A stretch of 64,000 nt of DNA, taken from NCBI GenBank assembly GCA_012103575.1, contig WLWN01000001.1:2980538-3044537 (forward strand). Reading direction: 5' to 3'. Under the pieces are notes generated by a model. That model was not told where the DNA came from and did no database searches. It worked only from the letters and a program-made list of their open reading frames with translations. The DNA comes from Kiritimatiellia bacterium (GTDB lineage: Bacteria; Verrucomicrobiota; Kiritimatiellia; WLWN01). Made by a program: the position numbers and the translations under genes. Shown piece by piece: positions 31,791 to 41,143 of the stretch (position 1 is its first letter; every line of letters starts with the position of its first letter).

Positions 31791-32915
31791 CTATTTTTCA
31801 GACCTATAAAATTCGTGTATACAATCCACCACATATTCAATCTGTTCGGTGGTCAATTCAGGATATACAGGAAGGGCCAGCGTTTCTTGCTCCGCTTTTT
31901 CGCTTTCAGGAAAGTCGCCTTGTCGACATCCTAGATATGAAAAACATTTTTGAAGATGAAGAGGGCCCGGATAATAAATCTCAGTTCCAATTTCTTTTTC
32001 TTTTAAAAAGGATCTGAGTTTGTCCCGCTGAAAAGCTCTAATAATGTACTGATTAAATATATGTCGATTCGTCAAGATATCAGGTGTTTTCACAAGACCT
32101 TTACTTCCCAGCCCTGTATTTTCAAATAACGTTGTATATGTCTTTGCGTTCTGTTGACGGGCGGTCGTCCATGCATCTAGATAGCCCAATTTAACGGTTA
32201 CCACCGCAGCTTGAAGGGCGTCTAATCGAAAGTTACCCCCGATCATCTGATGATAGTATTTCGGGTTCGAACCATGGACTCTAAGGGTTCTCAGTTTTTC
32301 GGCACGTACAGAATCTTTTGTTACAACCATCCCCCCATCCCCAAACGCTCCTAAATTCTTAGAAGGGAAAAAAGAAAGGCACCCATACGCTCCAAACGAT
32401 CCGGCTCGCTGGCCCTCATATTCCGAACCGATAGCTTGTGCAGCATCCTCGATAATGCAAAGATTATGTTTTTCAGCGATAGATACAATGAGCTTCATAT
32501 CGGCCATCTGACCAAACAAATGCACGGGCATGATCACTTTCGTCCGAGCGGTAATCTTCTCTTCAAGGGTATGGGGATTGATATTATAGGTAACTGGATC
32601 AATATCGACAAAAATAGGCTTTGCGCCTAATCGAACAATCGATCCCGCTGTCGCAAAAAAGGTATAAGGGGTTGTAATCACTTCGTCATCTAGACCCACC
32701 CCTTCGGCCATCAATGAGATCAACAACGCATCTGTACCCGAGGAAACCCCCACTCCGTACTCACATTGTGAATAGGAAGCAATGGCCTGTTCACAGGCTT
32801 GTACTGTTGACCCTAATATAAAAAGCTGAGAATCGACCACCTCTTGAAGAGCCGCATCAACTTTGTCTTTAATAGCAACGTATTGCGTTTTTAGATCTAA
32901 AAGTGGAACTTTCAT
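31791..32915 (-). CDS. DegT/DnrJ/EryC1/StrS-family aminotransferase
   Basis: A PLP-dependent sugar aminotransferase of 374 residues, likely acting on a keto-sugar nucleotide. The start at 32915 (MKVPLLDLKTQY) is chosen because it matches the family start and is preceded by AAAGGAGGG; a start further upstream would add 17 unrelated residues. The PLP Lys is in FFPSKNLGAFGDGG, and EDAAQAIGSEY carries the cofactor-binding Asp. SSGTDALLISL and GGNFRLDALQAAV are the other typical blocks. It lies between a NusG-like gene and a KdsC-like phosphatase, a small surface-polysaccharide locus. Confidence 0.92.
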   Translation of the reverse strand: MKVPLLDLKTQYVAIKDKVDAALQEVVDSQLFILGSTVQACEQAIASYSQCEYGVGVSSGTDALLISLMAEGVGLDDEVITTPYTFFATAGSIVRLGAKPIFVDIDPVTYNINPHTLEEKITARTKVIMPVHLFGQMADMKLIVSIAEKHNLCIIEDAAQAIGSEYEGQRAGSFGAYGCLSFFPSKNLGAFGDGGMVVTKDSVRAEKLRTLRVHGSNPKYYHQMIGGNFRLDALQAAVVTVKLGYLDAWTTARQQNAKTYTTLFENTGLGSKGLVKTPDILTNRHIFNQYIIRAFQRDKLRSFLKEKEIGTEIYYPGPLHLQKCFSYLGCRQGDFPESEKAEQETLALPVYPELTTEQIEYVVDCIHEFYRSEK

Positions 32916-33094
32916 AATAAGAACCCTCCTTTGGAGAATGCCATTTATTCGCTTCGCTCGTGTCAATAGTCATTCGATGGGAAACATTATAATGACGACA
33001 AATGACATCCCGACTGCGCTAGTATGTTGGGATAACGGACCTAATGACTTTTCTCTTTATCCGTATTTTAGAGACAAGGCTTTGTCCCCGCTAA

Positions 33095-33622
33095 TTAAGC
33101 CACCACCAAATAACTATGATCTATTTCTATCACAACGGCTTGTTGGATCATATCTACATTTAACACAATTTTTTCTTTTCTTTTTACCACTTTAATGATG
33201 CCTTCTACTCCTTTTAAAGGCCCTTTATTAATCAGGACTCTACACCCTTTTTCAAGATAAGGTGAAACGGTAAGCATATCCTCGGACTCTAATGCACGAC
33301 GAATCTGTTTTAATTGAGCTACGAGTGTTTCTGGATCATAAACTTCGAGCAGGTTTGCAACATACCGATTTTGGCGCAACTGAAAGCGGTTTGAAGCATC
33401 CGATATACAAAAGGTATATCCCGTAAAAAGAGGAACTAAAAAAGAACGTTTCCGCATTCCATAATGGTGAACACTTTTCTTTAAAGGAAGGTAGGTCTGT
33501 ATCCGATGTTCTTCACAAAACTGCACCAGTTTTTTTTCACATCGAGGACGTGTATGCAAAACACACCACGCCTGATCTTCTTCAGGGATGACGTCTAATA
33601 CGTGACTCTCTTCTTTACACAT
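33095..33622 (-). CDS. NusG-like transcription antiterminator (UpxY/RfaH type)
   Basis: A 175-residue NusG paralogue: the NGN domain begins WCVLHTRPRCEKKLVQFCEE and includes PLFTGYTFC; the C-terminal KOW region is KGCRVLINKGPLKGVEGII. Operon-specific NusG paralogues (RfaH, UpxY, LoaP) travel with RNA polymerase through long polysaccharide operons, and this one lies directly upstream of DegT and KdsC-like sugar genes. Only two downstream genes remain, so the original operon may have been longer. The MITE at 31081-31242 lies beyond the last gene. Confidence 0.88.
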   Translation of the reverse strand: MCKEESHVLDVIPEEDQAWCVLHTRPRCEKKLVQFCEEHRIQTYLPLKKSVHHYGMRKRSFLVPLFTGYTFCISDASNRFQLRQNRYVANLLEVYDPETLVAQLKQIRRALESEDMLTVSPYLEKGCRVLINKGPLKGVEGIIKVVKRKEKIVLNVDMIQQAVVIEIDHSYLVVA

Positions 33623-33719
33623 TCTTTTGTTTTCTTTCTTATAACACGTTAAGCTATCTTCGATGGTCTATCCTATGAACCATGTTCGTACTGAGAAACA
33701 GCAAAGCTCGGCAACGAGA

Positions 33720-34388
33720 TCATTGCACTTTTTCACGGACCCAAAGTATATCGTCGCTTTGGGGCTGATAATCACTCAGATAGGTGGGGATGACATCACT
33801 AACGTTTTCTCCTAGTTCCACGAGTTCAGCCGCTCCCATTTTACTTTCGCGGTAGTCTTTACGATTACGGACTGGAACAGGAGTACGTTTGATGATGGTG
33901 AAGGTGGTGTTGGTCTGCGCGCCATGGAATGAGCCTAAACCTACCTGTAGCTTATTCTTTTCATGCTTAAACACTTGTGCGAAGAGAAGTTTGTGTTTCA
34001 GGATCATCTTCTTAATGTCAGCGGCTAGTTCACGACATTGCTCAGAAGCATCCTGCTGATGACCTAGTTGTCGTTGGATAGGAGGCAATTCCTTTGTCGT
34101 TTCCGTATCTACTGGGCTGATATTGACCAAGTATTTTTTCCCATGCTGGATGAGTTCTATGTTTAGGAGCATAGATACGGGAAGAATATGCCCCAGGTTT
34201 AGTTGTGCTCGACTTTCAGTAAGGCCTAACGTACTCATGAGAAGTTCTCGTAAATCCTGAGGCAAGGTATCACGATTCACACAGGTAACCCGGCCCCATC
34301 GCGTAAGCTCTGCGGACAGCAACCGGCTATATAAGAGGGTTCGTGCATGAACGAGAGCATCTTTTTCGTGTATAGTCGCTTCTACCAA
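33720..34388 (-). CDS. CsgG/FlgT-like protein, possible detached caspase domain
   Basis: A 222-residue protein with alternating strands and helices: ARTLLYSRLLSAELTRWGRVTCVNR, LGHILPVSMLLNIELIQ, LVNISPVDTETTKEL. This pattern resembles the CsgG-like middle domain that senses or assembles at the outer membrane; the match is by eye. It has no signal peptide. The start, TTG 34388, overlaps the caspase-like stop. The frame upstream of this TTG stays open and would read TRPRILLVEATI, a natural beta-strand opening, so a one-base loss at the C5 run 34409-34413 may have split one longer caspase-CsgG protein. Last gene of the ECF operon. Confidence 0.55.
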   Translation of the reverse strand: MVEATIHEKDALVHARTLLYSRLLSAELTRWGRVTCVNRDTLPQDLRELLMSTLGLTESRAQLNLGHILPVSMLLNIELIQHGKKYLVNISPVDTETTKELPPIQRQLGHQQDASEQCRELAADIKKMILKHKLLFAQVFKHEKNKLQVGLGSFHGAQTNTTFTIIKRTPVPVRNRKDYRESKMGAAELVELGENVSDVIPTYLSDYQPQSDDILWVREKVQ

Positions 34389-35626
34389 AAGAATGCGAGG
34401 GCGTGTGTCCCCCTCGCATCCTGAGCCGTTGACGTGTCCTTATATTTGTTTAGCAATTTGATAAGATGAAGAACTTGAAGTTCTGGTGGCGTCTCAAGGT
34501 CTTGAACAACGTCTAAGTAGGCTTGATCGGATCCGTGGGTATCGACGATATCGGCCACACCTCGAAGGAAACTTTGCGAACTCCGCTTCCGGCCCTCTGC
34601 ATCGTGCCATAAAGCCGTTTGCAGAAGTTCATCCTTCAAATGGGGAGACTGATATTTCAATTCAGCCTCATCGAATCGATCCCATGCCTGAGGATCCTTT
34701 GGAAAGTCAAATGTTTTTCGTATAAAGACAAATTCTCCTTCACCCTCAGTGGCCATATTGTTTCGTCCCCATGCGGGATGCTGCTGGGTTGAATTTTTTA
34801 CAAGCGGTAAAATGGTCTGCGCTATTTCGGTAGCCGTTAAATAAGGTTGATGAGGGGTGTTTAAAAAATCGAGCCAGGCCTGTGCAAAGTAGCTATGAGT
34901 CTCTCCCATATCCGAAACGGGTTCAAGATAACCACTCGCCATAATAAAGCGAGAAGGGCGTATAAGCTTTTGCTGGTACCAGGTGATATCGGTGTCAGAA
35001 GTATGAGCGGCCTCATGCGTTCCCCAGACCAGGGTGCCACTGAAGCAAGCATCAGAAACCAATAAGATAGATCGAGCGGAACAGGCCTTCATTCGCCATT
35101 CCAAATCAGCGTTGGCAATCCAGCTGGAGTTATCCTCTTTAAATCCATCACTGGGAATCCAAAAGCCTTCTTTTCCCTCGTCCTTTTCATTCCAAGAACC
35201 ATGCCCTGCAAAATAGATTAACCATACATCGTTGTCTCCGTATTGGTTCAGGCCGTGGTCTAAGGCCTCAAGAATATTGTTTTTTGTGGCTTCTTTGTCG
35301 AGAAGCAGTGTACTTTCAAAGCGAAAGTCTTCTAATGATTCTGCCATGGCTACTGCATCAACACGAGCGAGTATTAAATCTTCCATGCCTTCTGTGTCGT
35401 GTTGATAATCATTGATCCCAATAATTAAGGCGTGATAACGAGGAATAACAAGGCGATGCTTCTGCGTTAAAGTTTTGACTACGGGTTCATGCTCTCGCAA
35501 CACCATTCTATCATATCGGAGTAGGGTATAAATACCGATGAGCAAAATCCCTATACTACACCACATGATCCAGATCGATACGAATCCTGTATGCTGTCGG
35601 GTTTTTTTTAATGCGTTATCTTGCAT
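34382..35626 (-). CDS. membrane-anchored caspase-family (C14) protease
   Basis: A 414-residue protein with an N-terminal membrane segment (FVSIWIMWCSIGILLIGIY, ~15-35) and a caspase-like p20 domain: HALIIGINDY, catalytic His142 in YFAGHGSW and catalytic Cys194 in LVSDACFSGTL. The rest (ATEIAQTILPLV, PAWGRNNMATEGEGEF) is typical of bacterial C14 proteins. It probably faces the periplasm or the cytoplasm depending on topology, which the sequence does not decide. It sits in a tightly packed operon with an ECF sigma factor, a membrane protein and an FlgT-like lipoprotein; its start overlaps the preceding gene by 11 nt. Substrate unknown; regulated proteolysis of a partner is plausible. Confidence 0.85.
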   Translation of the reverse strand: MQDNALKKTRQHTGFVSIWIMWCSIGILLIGIYTLLRYDRMVLREHEPVVKTLTQKHRLVIPRYHALIIGINDYQHDTEGMEDLILARVDAVAMAESLEDFRFESTLLLDKEATKNNILEALDHGLNQYGDNDVWLIYFAGHGSWNEKDEGKEGFWIPSDGFKEDNSSWIANADLEWRMKACSARSILLVSDACFSGTLVWGTHEAAHTSDTDITWYQQKLIRPSRFIMASGYLEPVSDMGETHSYFAQAWLDFLNTPHQPYLTATEIAQTILPLVKNSTQQHPAWGRNNMATEGEGEFVFIRKTFDFPKDPQAWDRFDEAELKYQSPHLKDELLQTALWHDAEGRKRSSQSFLRGVADIVDTHGSDQAYLDVVQDLETPPELQVLHLIKLLNKYKDTSTAQDARGTHALAFFW

Positions 35627-37721
35627 AAATGAGGTCGCCTTCTTGAATTAAAGTTTGGCCTTTACGAGGGAAAATGTTGGCCTCCGAAAAGTTTTCTTCT
35701 ACCTTGGTAATCTTCAATTCGACAAACTGCCCGTTATCTAGCTTGATGAGAGAGCCTGACTGATGGGGAGGCTGTATCGTTTCAGAAGCGATGACAACAT
35801 ACTTGGAGCCGAGCAGGATGCCGTCCTCAGCTCCTATATTGATCCGCGCCTTTTGTTTCTTTAAATGGGTGATAGCGCCTTTAAGCAAAATAAATCTCTG
35901 AGCGAGTTTAAGCGCTAAGCCATGCATCTGTTGATCTCGGGCATATTGAATTTAGGTCGTATGATGGGGTATAAAAACGTCTTCAACAAATAAAAGTTGA
36001 TTTTTGTGATTCTTTACCTCAACGGCTACATTTATGCCGTCCGCGTAGGGAAACACATACCCCTCAAAACGAAGGTCGGGGTGAAGGACAGCATCCGACT
36101 GAAGCCGGGCTCGCGAGTCAGATAAAGGGGAAGCGCTGAATACTCGCTCTAAGTGCCTGGCAAACCACCCTATCGTTCGGTCTAAAAGATAAAATCGAAC
36201 AGGGTCCTTGTGCAACGATTTTTTAAAGAGTCGATGTAAGAATACACTATTGGTTCTTCTCGTATAAGAGTTGAAGCTTGGGACCACGGCTGCAAGTCGG
36301 ATTTCATCCTCTTCAAATTCAGGTTTTTTACGAATGACTTTGAGTCGCTCTGACCACTCGTCTCCTTCTGCACTGCGTGCGGTAACCTCAATGTAATTGG
36401 TGCCCAATTTTAGGGGAACGCGGCCTGAAAAGTAGGTATAGGGAGGGGCGAGATCTCCGGACATCAGTTCCTGATCGTTTGCGGTTATCTGTATACGTTC
36501 GACTCCTACAGGGTGCCTGGCCCAACCGTCTACATAATATTCTTCTTTATCCACGGTGCCGATTTTTGTTTGCGATAGCGAAAGATAAAGTCTGTTAGCC
36601 GCGGTAGAATGAGCGTGGCGAGGGTCGACATCGGGTATGCCGGGTTCGTTTGCGGTTACATACTGAAGGGGCATAGGGTTGGAAGCGAGTTTTTCCAATA
36701 CCTCCGGAGAAAAGTCCTTTTGCAATGAGTTGCCGGCACGATCCTGTACATGCAAGGTGATGGACTTCCCTAAATCGATTTGTGTAGTCAAGCGATGCAA
36801 TCTGCGTGTTGATAAGGGTCGAGCCTCAAAGACCCGATCGCCGTTTAGCGTCACATGAGATAGCGCCTGGTGATCTTGGCATAAGATCGTCAGATCATAG
36901 CCTCCTGTTCTCTTGATGAGATGTTCAATATGGATTTGGGGTGGGTGGAAGTCTGCCATCCAAACGATTTGCGTTGTTGCAGTGTTTCCCGCCAGATCAA
37001 TGGCCTTAACCGACACGACATTGGTTCCTTCATGCAGTTTAATTTCGGCTTGGAACGCTTTTGTTTGTTCGGCTAATTTATGAACAAGGGGAATGGGAAT
37101 ATCATCAATCTGGATGGTTTCTACATACCCTTCGCTTACGGCTTGTCCGCGCAACATCTCCTGCCGATTTGCGGTCCAGAAGAGAGGACCATGGTATGTT
37201 GAAAACGTAAACGTTGGCGTTGGAAAACGCCGTCCTTGAAGCGAGGTTTTTCGGGTTTTGTTGATATAATAGTGTGCCCGTTCGGAATCTTCTTGTTCTA
37301 AGGAAATGACTAGATAATCCAAAGCTTCTTGTAGATACCCCTGGTAGTATAGGCTAATCCCCAATTCACGATGGGGGAAATACCCGTCAATAAGGTGTAA
37401 TCCGTACGTGCGGGCCCGTCGTATATCTTGTGTGTAAGGGTATGTGGCGCCGGGACGCAACCCCAGGCAGATTTCAAAATATTTTCCCGCAGTTTGGTAC
37501 TGATTAGCATGTTGTGCGGCTAGTCCGCGTTGGTAATAATCCCACCACTCGTCAAAAAACATATAGGTTTTCCCTTTAGGATAAGATTGTGTGATAGACT
37601 GGCAGCCCAATAGGATCAATAGACCCCCGAGAAGCATCACCCGAAACGCCAAAAAGTGAGGCATGCACTTACAATGCGTTTTGACGTTTAGATTCTTGAG
37701 CACTAGAATTGTTTTTTTCAT
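35616..37721 (-). pseudogene. TPR/Ig-like lipoprotein with FlgT-like C-terminus, in-frame TAA
   Basis: The start at 37721 overlaps the previous stop (ATGA); an inner start MPHFLAFRV gives a neater signal peptide. The lipobox LILLGC marks a lipoprotein. Next come a TPR-like part (YYQRGLAAQHANQYQTAGKYF, GYLQEALDYLVISL), Ig-like strands (EIKLHEGTNVVSVKAIDLAGN, and a second set), then a C-terminal part. A TAA at 35952-35954 interrupts VEDVFIPHHTT and IQYARDQQMHGLALKLAQRF; the same frame stays open through KARINIGAEDGILLGSKYVV to 35616, typical of FlgT/CsgG-type ends. Read as one protein it has 701 residues; the TAA is probably a Gln (CAA) turned to stop. Likely an outer-membrane scaffold or sensor. 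Confidence 0.7.
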
Positions 37722-38449
37722 CTTCGATGACTTTTCAATCTGTCCACGATCTCCCGACTAAACGAATCAAGAGCAGCTCTAAACATGTCTAGCGAACCCC
37801 ACTCATGTTCCAAAACAAGGGCTTTACCCACTTTGTTTTCATCCAAAAATCGAACCGATACATTCATGTTGCCTGTTCGTGTTTCCTCGAAGCTAACATG
37901 CATGTGCAGTTGAGGCTGACCCTGTAATAAAAGGGCGAACCCAGATAATCGATACCGGTGACGCAGATCATCCATGACGCGTTTTTTTAATGTTTGTGAA
38001 ACGACTTTAAACTCTTTCTCTGCATTTGCATCCCCGCGAATCCGAGCTGTTGTCGGTATGTTAATTTCTTGTAACGAGAGGCTAATCGCTGGATATTGAC
38101 GGAATCCAAGCAAGACCATGATCGTAGCGGCAAGAGCGAGGCACGTGGAAGCCACCTGTTTATGTCTGGTAAAACGAGGTGGTTTGCTTCCCTGCATGGG
38201 TTTAAACGGAATAGGCGAGGCTTCACGTTCAGCGTCTCGGATGAGTGCTTGTTCAATTCGGTCGATCAATTGATCTTCGCCTCTGTCGAGGCCGGCATAA
38301 TAGGATTTCATTTTCGTGTGTAACCGAAACGCTTCGTCGAATTCTTGTTTCAATGCATGATCTTGCTAGAGTAGACTTTCCAAGTCGGCCTTCTGGTCTA
38401 CGTCCAGTTCATCTCGTACATAGGTCCATATTTTTTCTGTATTATTCAC
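37718..38449 (-). pseudogene. anti-sigma-factor-like membrane protein, in-frame TAG
   Basis: The start is GTG 38449 (MNNTEKIWTYVRDELDV), preceded by AGGAAAGA. The frame runs 244 codons to 37718 with one TAG at codon 28 (38366-38368) between ADLESLL and QDHALKQEF. The early segment resembles the short acidic start of zinc-free anti-sigma factors; a single membrane segment (VASTCLALAATIMVLLGF) follows, then a domain with NIPTTARIRGDANAEKEF and a possible periplasmic part. Placement directly after an ECF sigma gene supports an anti-sigma role. Without the stop it would be a one-pass inner-membrane protein. A shorter product could start at the ATG 38353. Confidence 0.6.
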
Positions 38450-38557
38450 TTCTTTCCTATACTCCTATCCCTCCAGGGTAGGAAGAGGCATCTCACCCTA
38501 TTAAACCTTTCGTGTATCACCCCTGAAATTCATCTCTAAAAAATGGATTATTTCGTA

Positions 38558-39100
38558 TTATTTTTTTAGTCTATCCATACATCTCGACATGCGACTTGCC
38601 ACGGTGTTCATGTTGACGCCATGTTTTTCTGCAATTTCTTTATATTTTAGGTTCTTTAGATAGCCATCTTCTAAGGTCGCTGCACAAGGTTCGCCCAGCG
38701 ATTGTAGCACATCGCGCAAAGCTTTTTGCTGTTCCAAGGCCAAGATTTCTTTAATGGGATCAACATCATCAGTATGCGTAGAGTCGGTATGATCTTCTAA
38801 AAAGTAGTGTTGTGGTTCCACGTACACGACCCGTTTATGATGTTGAAACCGTCGCCGGACTTCATCGATACAGCGACTGATGGCTAGACGTCGTACACAA
38901 CGTTCGATTTCTTTGGTGGGCTTCTTAGCCAACTCCGTAGAGAGCGCTTCCAATCGAATTTTCTGAGCTAGATCTTCTTGGGTATGCGGATCGAATCTCC
39001 ATTTTGACCAGGCTACGGTCGATGTAATGATCGAGTCGTATTCAGACAGAAAACGCTCATGAGAAGCATGATCATCAGATCTCAATACTTTGGAATTCAT
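38558..39100 (-). CDS. ECF-type RNA polymerase sigma factor
   Basis: A 180-residue sigma factor with only regions 2 and 4. Region 2 is around FDPHTQEDLAQKIRLEAL and IERCVRRLAISRCIDEVRRRF; region 4 is GYLKNLKYKEIAEKHGVNMNTVASRMSRCMDRL, a clear helix-turn-helix that would bind the -35 element. It heads a same-strand set of five or six genes ending with a caspase-like protease, so it probably controls that set in response to an envelope signal relayed by the downstream membrane proteins. The gap to the next gene is 108 bp. Confidence 0.88.
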   Translation of the reverse strand: MNSKVLRSDDHASHERFLSEYDSIITSTVAWSKWRFDPHTQEDLAQKIRLEALSTELAKKPTKEIERCVRRLAISRCIDEVRRRFQHHKRVVYVEPQHYFLEDHTDSTHTDDVDPIKEILALEQQKALRDVLQSLGEPCAATLEDGYLKNLKYKEIAEKHGVNMNTVASRMSRCMDRLKK

Positions 39101-39722
39101 ACTCTTTTGACTATATGGATTTTTCGCAAATGCTTCAAATCCCCTTATGGGAAATCATATTCAAACAAAAAAATAACCTAGTCCCCGTAGGGACGACAGA
39201 GACGAATGTGCCGCCCTCGTTGGGGTTTATGATTCTGTTTCTATGAAGGTGTCCCCTCTAGCTTGCGCTATGGGCTAGCATATCGTACCCCACTGGGGTA
39301 GGTATGCGCTCCCTTCGGTAGCATCATCAAGATAAACCCTTTTTTTATCATCGCACAAGATATTTTATTTCCGATTTTATCCGTGCTAAAACTTAACAGA
39401 TTAGTCTAGTTTTATGAAGTCCATAACATTTAGCAAGTAACAGATGCTAGATACTGGATGCTTGATCCTAGAGAACCTCTTTTTTTCCTATCTAGAATCT
39501 AGGATCTGCAAGCCTCGTCGGTTCCCGATGGGCCCTATCGGGATCACCGATTGGGTGGCGCCGTAGAGTATTAGGATAATTAGAGGTTCCCTTAATATGA
39601 TTGTGCAATAGCCACAACCGTCGAAGCATTCTCCTGAACTGAGACATTCCCATTTAAGAGCAAAGGGCTTGAGCCATTGTATTCAATCAGTTATTTTATT
39701 TTTGGGGGAAGAAAAATTGGAC
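39101..39722. other. 622-bp noncoding stretch with small hairpins
   Basis: No convincing gene. Short perfect hairpins follow one another at about 39180-39325: GTCCCCGTAGGGAC, then TACCCCACTGGGGTA and GCTCCCTTCGGTAGC. A-rich text with repeated AGATNCTAGAT-like words lies near 39440-39510. On the minus strand at 39595-39690 a short open stretch reads EYNGSSPLLLNGNVSVQENA before a TAA; it may be the detached 3' end of the beta-helix gene if the segment between the IS630 cassettes has inverted. Confidence 0.45.
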
Positions 39723-39731
39723 TAGAGCGCT

Positions 39732-40671
39732 TCACGATTGAGGTGTCGCGATGTAGCACGAAGAAAACCAGCCGATTACCTCGTCGGGAGAAACCTCTTC
39801 GAACGCTTGTGTGAGCGCTTCAGATAGTTCCTGATGACTACGGGCTGCAAGGCTGCCCAACCGATTCTTTATCTTGCCCCACGTTTTTTCAATGGGGTTG
39901 GAATCGGGGCTGTAGGGTGGAAGGAATCTTACATGGGCCCCACATGACTCAATGAGTTCAATGACCTTGGGATTGTGATGGACGTGAAGATTGTCCATGA
40001 TGACGATGTCTTCAGGTGAAAGAGTCGGGAGAAGAACCCGGCGAATATATTCTCCAAAAACAGCCGTGTCTGTCGCCCCCTCCCCCTCCATGGCCGCTGT
40101 TGTTCCGTCCAGGCGGACCGAAGAAATCAAGGTGGTGGTACACCAATGTCCATGAGGCGTTTTGGCAAAAAACCTGTTCCCGCCCAACGCCCGGCCCCGC
40201 AGACAAGTCATATTCGTTTTCGCCCCGGATTCATCAATAAAGACAAGGCGACTTGGATCAAGTTTGGCCACCTCTTGGATCCACTGTTTTCTCAAGAGAT
40301 TTACATCCGCCCGGTCTTGCTCGCTGGCGTGAAGCGTTTCTTTTATACCGGCAGCCCAACCGATTCAACGCCCGCTGTACGGCCATGATCGACCCCTTCA
40401 CGCCGCTCATGTTCTTGAGTTCTTCAAGCGTTGCATCGGGATGTTTGCCCCCCAGTTGAGCCAACGCCTTGAGCTGCTTTCCGCTGTAGAGGGCCTGACG
40501 ATGCCCACGCGGTCGGGGAGCGGTCTGTCCGGTTTCGTTGAAACGAGAGAGCCCACGCTGAAACGTTCTAAGATCTACACGATAAGAAGATGCGATATCG
40601 GCCTGGGAACCTTTGCCCATTTTGTAGGCATCTATCGCACGCCGCCGGATTTCTGCTGTTGCTATACTCAT
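39732..40671 (-). CDS. IS630 transposase, two overlapping frames (A4)
   Basis: Helix-turn-helix frame 40671-40258 and DDE frame ending at 39732, joined by the conserved +1 step as in A1. DDE motifs VFIDESGAKT, IVMDN and SNPIEKTWGK are intact. The DDE half matches A1 closely (TDTAVFGEY, DNLHVHH, SHQELSEAL), while the N-terminal half matches A2 (ETGQTAPRP), suggesting gene conversion among copies. Confidence 0.85.
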
Positions 40672-40722
40672 GTCATGGAGTATAGATCTTCTAAAGAGGC
40701 ATTTCAATCGTTAAATGCTCTA

Positions 40723-41092
40723 AGCTAGCAGCTAATGAGGACAAGACGGTGATCGCCATTGTGATGATAGAACATGCAGGAACAAGATTCCAAGAATACA
40801 CAGATCCAAAAGAAGTGATATGACCCTTATGATCAAAGAGTCCGGATAAGAGGAATGCTCCCAGCAACATGAAGACCAAGAGCATAAACGCATTAGACGG
40901 AAAAGAACGGCGGGTTGCACAGTTCATTATAGCGGCTAAAAAATAGGCTGCTATGGGGGCTAAAAGCAATGGAATGCCTGCCCACCAATCGATTGTAAGA
41001 TTCTCATCGGTCATTTGGACCGTCATAATGGTTGTTAGCGAACTGCTAAATCCAAACAGCAAAATAACGATTAAAACACCTAAAAATTTAGC
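40723..41092 (-). pseudogene. ABC-2 permease, middle fragment (cassette 2)
   Basis: The same membrane-protein piece as at 27726-28095, minus strand, in the same direction as the N-terminal fragment on the far side of A5. Removing A5 at its TA sites joins GRETFFL to AKFLGVLIVILL without frame change. Removing A4 would join SSLAASL to the C-terminal fragment now found at 29091. Confidence 0.85.
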
Positions 41093-41143
41093 TAGAGCGT
41101 TTAACGATTGAAATGCCTCTCTAGAAGATCTATACTCCATGAC

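Noticed and set aside
39101..39722. CRISPR array from short repeated words and hairpins
   Set aside because: No regular repeat/spacer spacing and no cas genes in the window.
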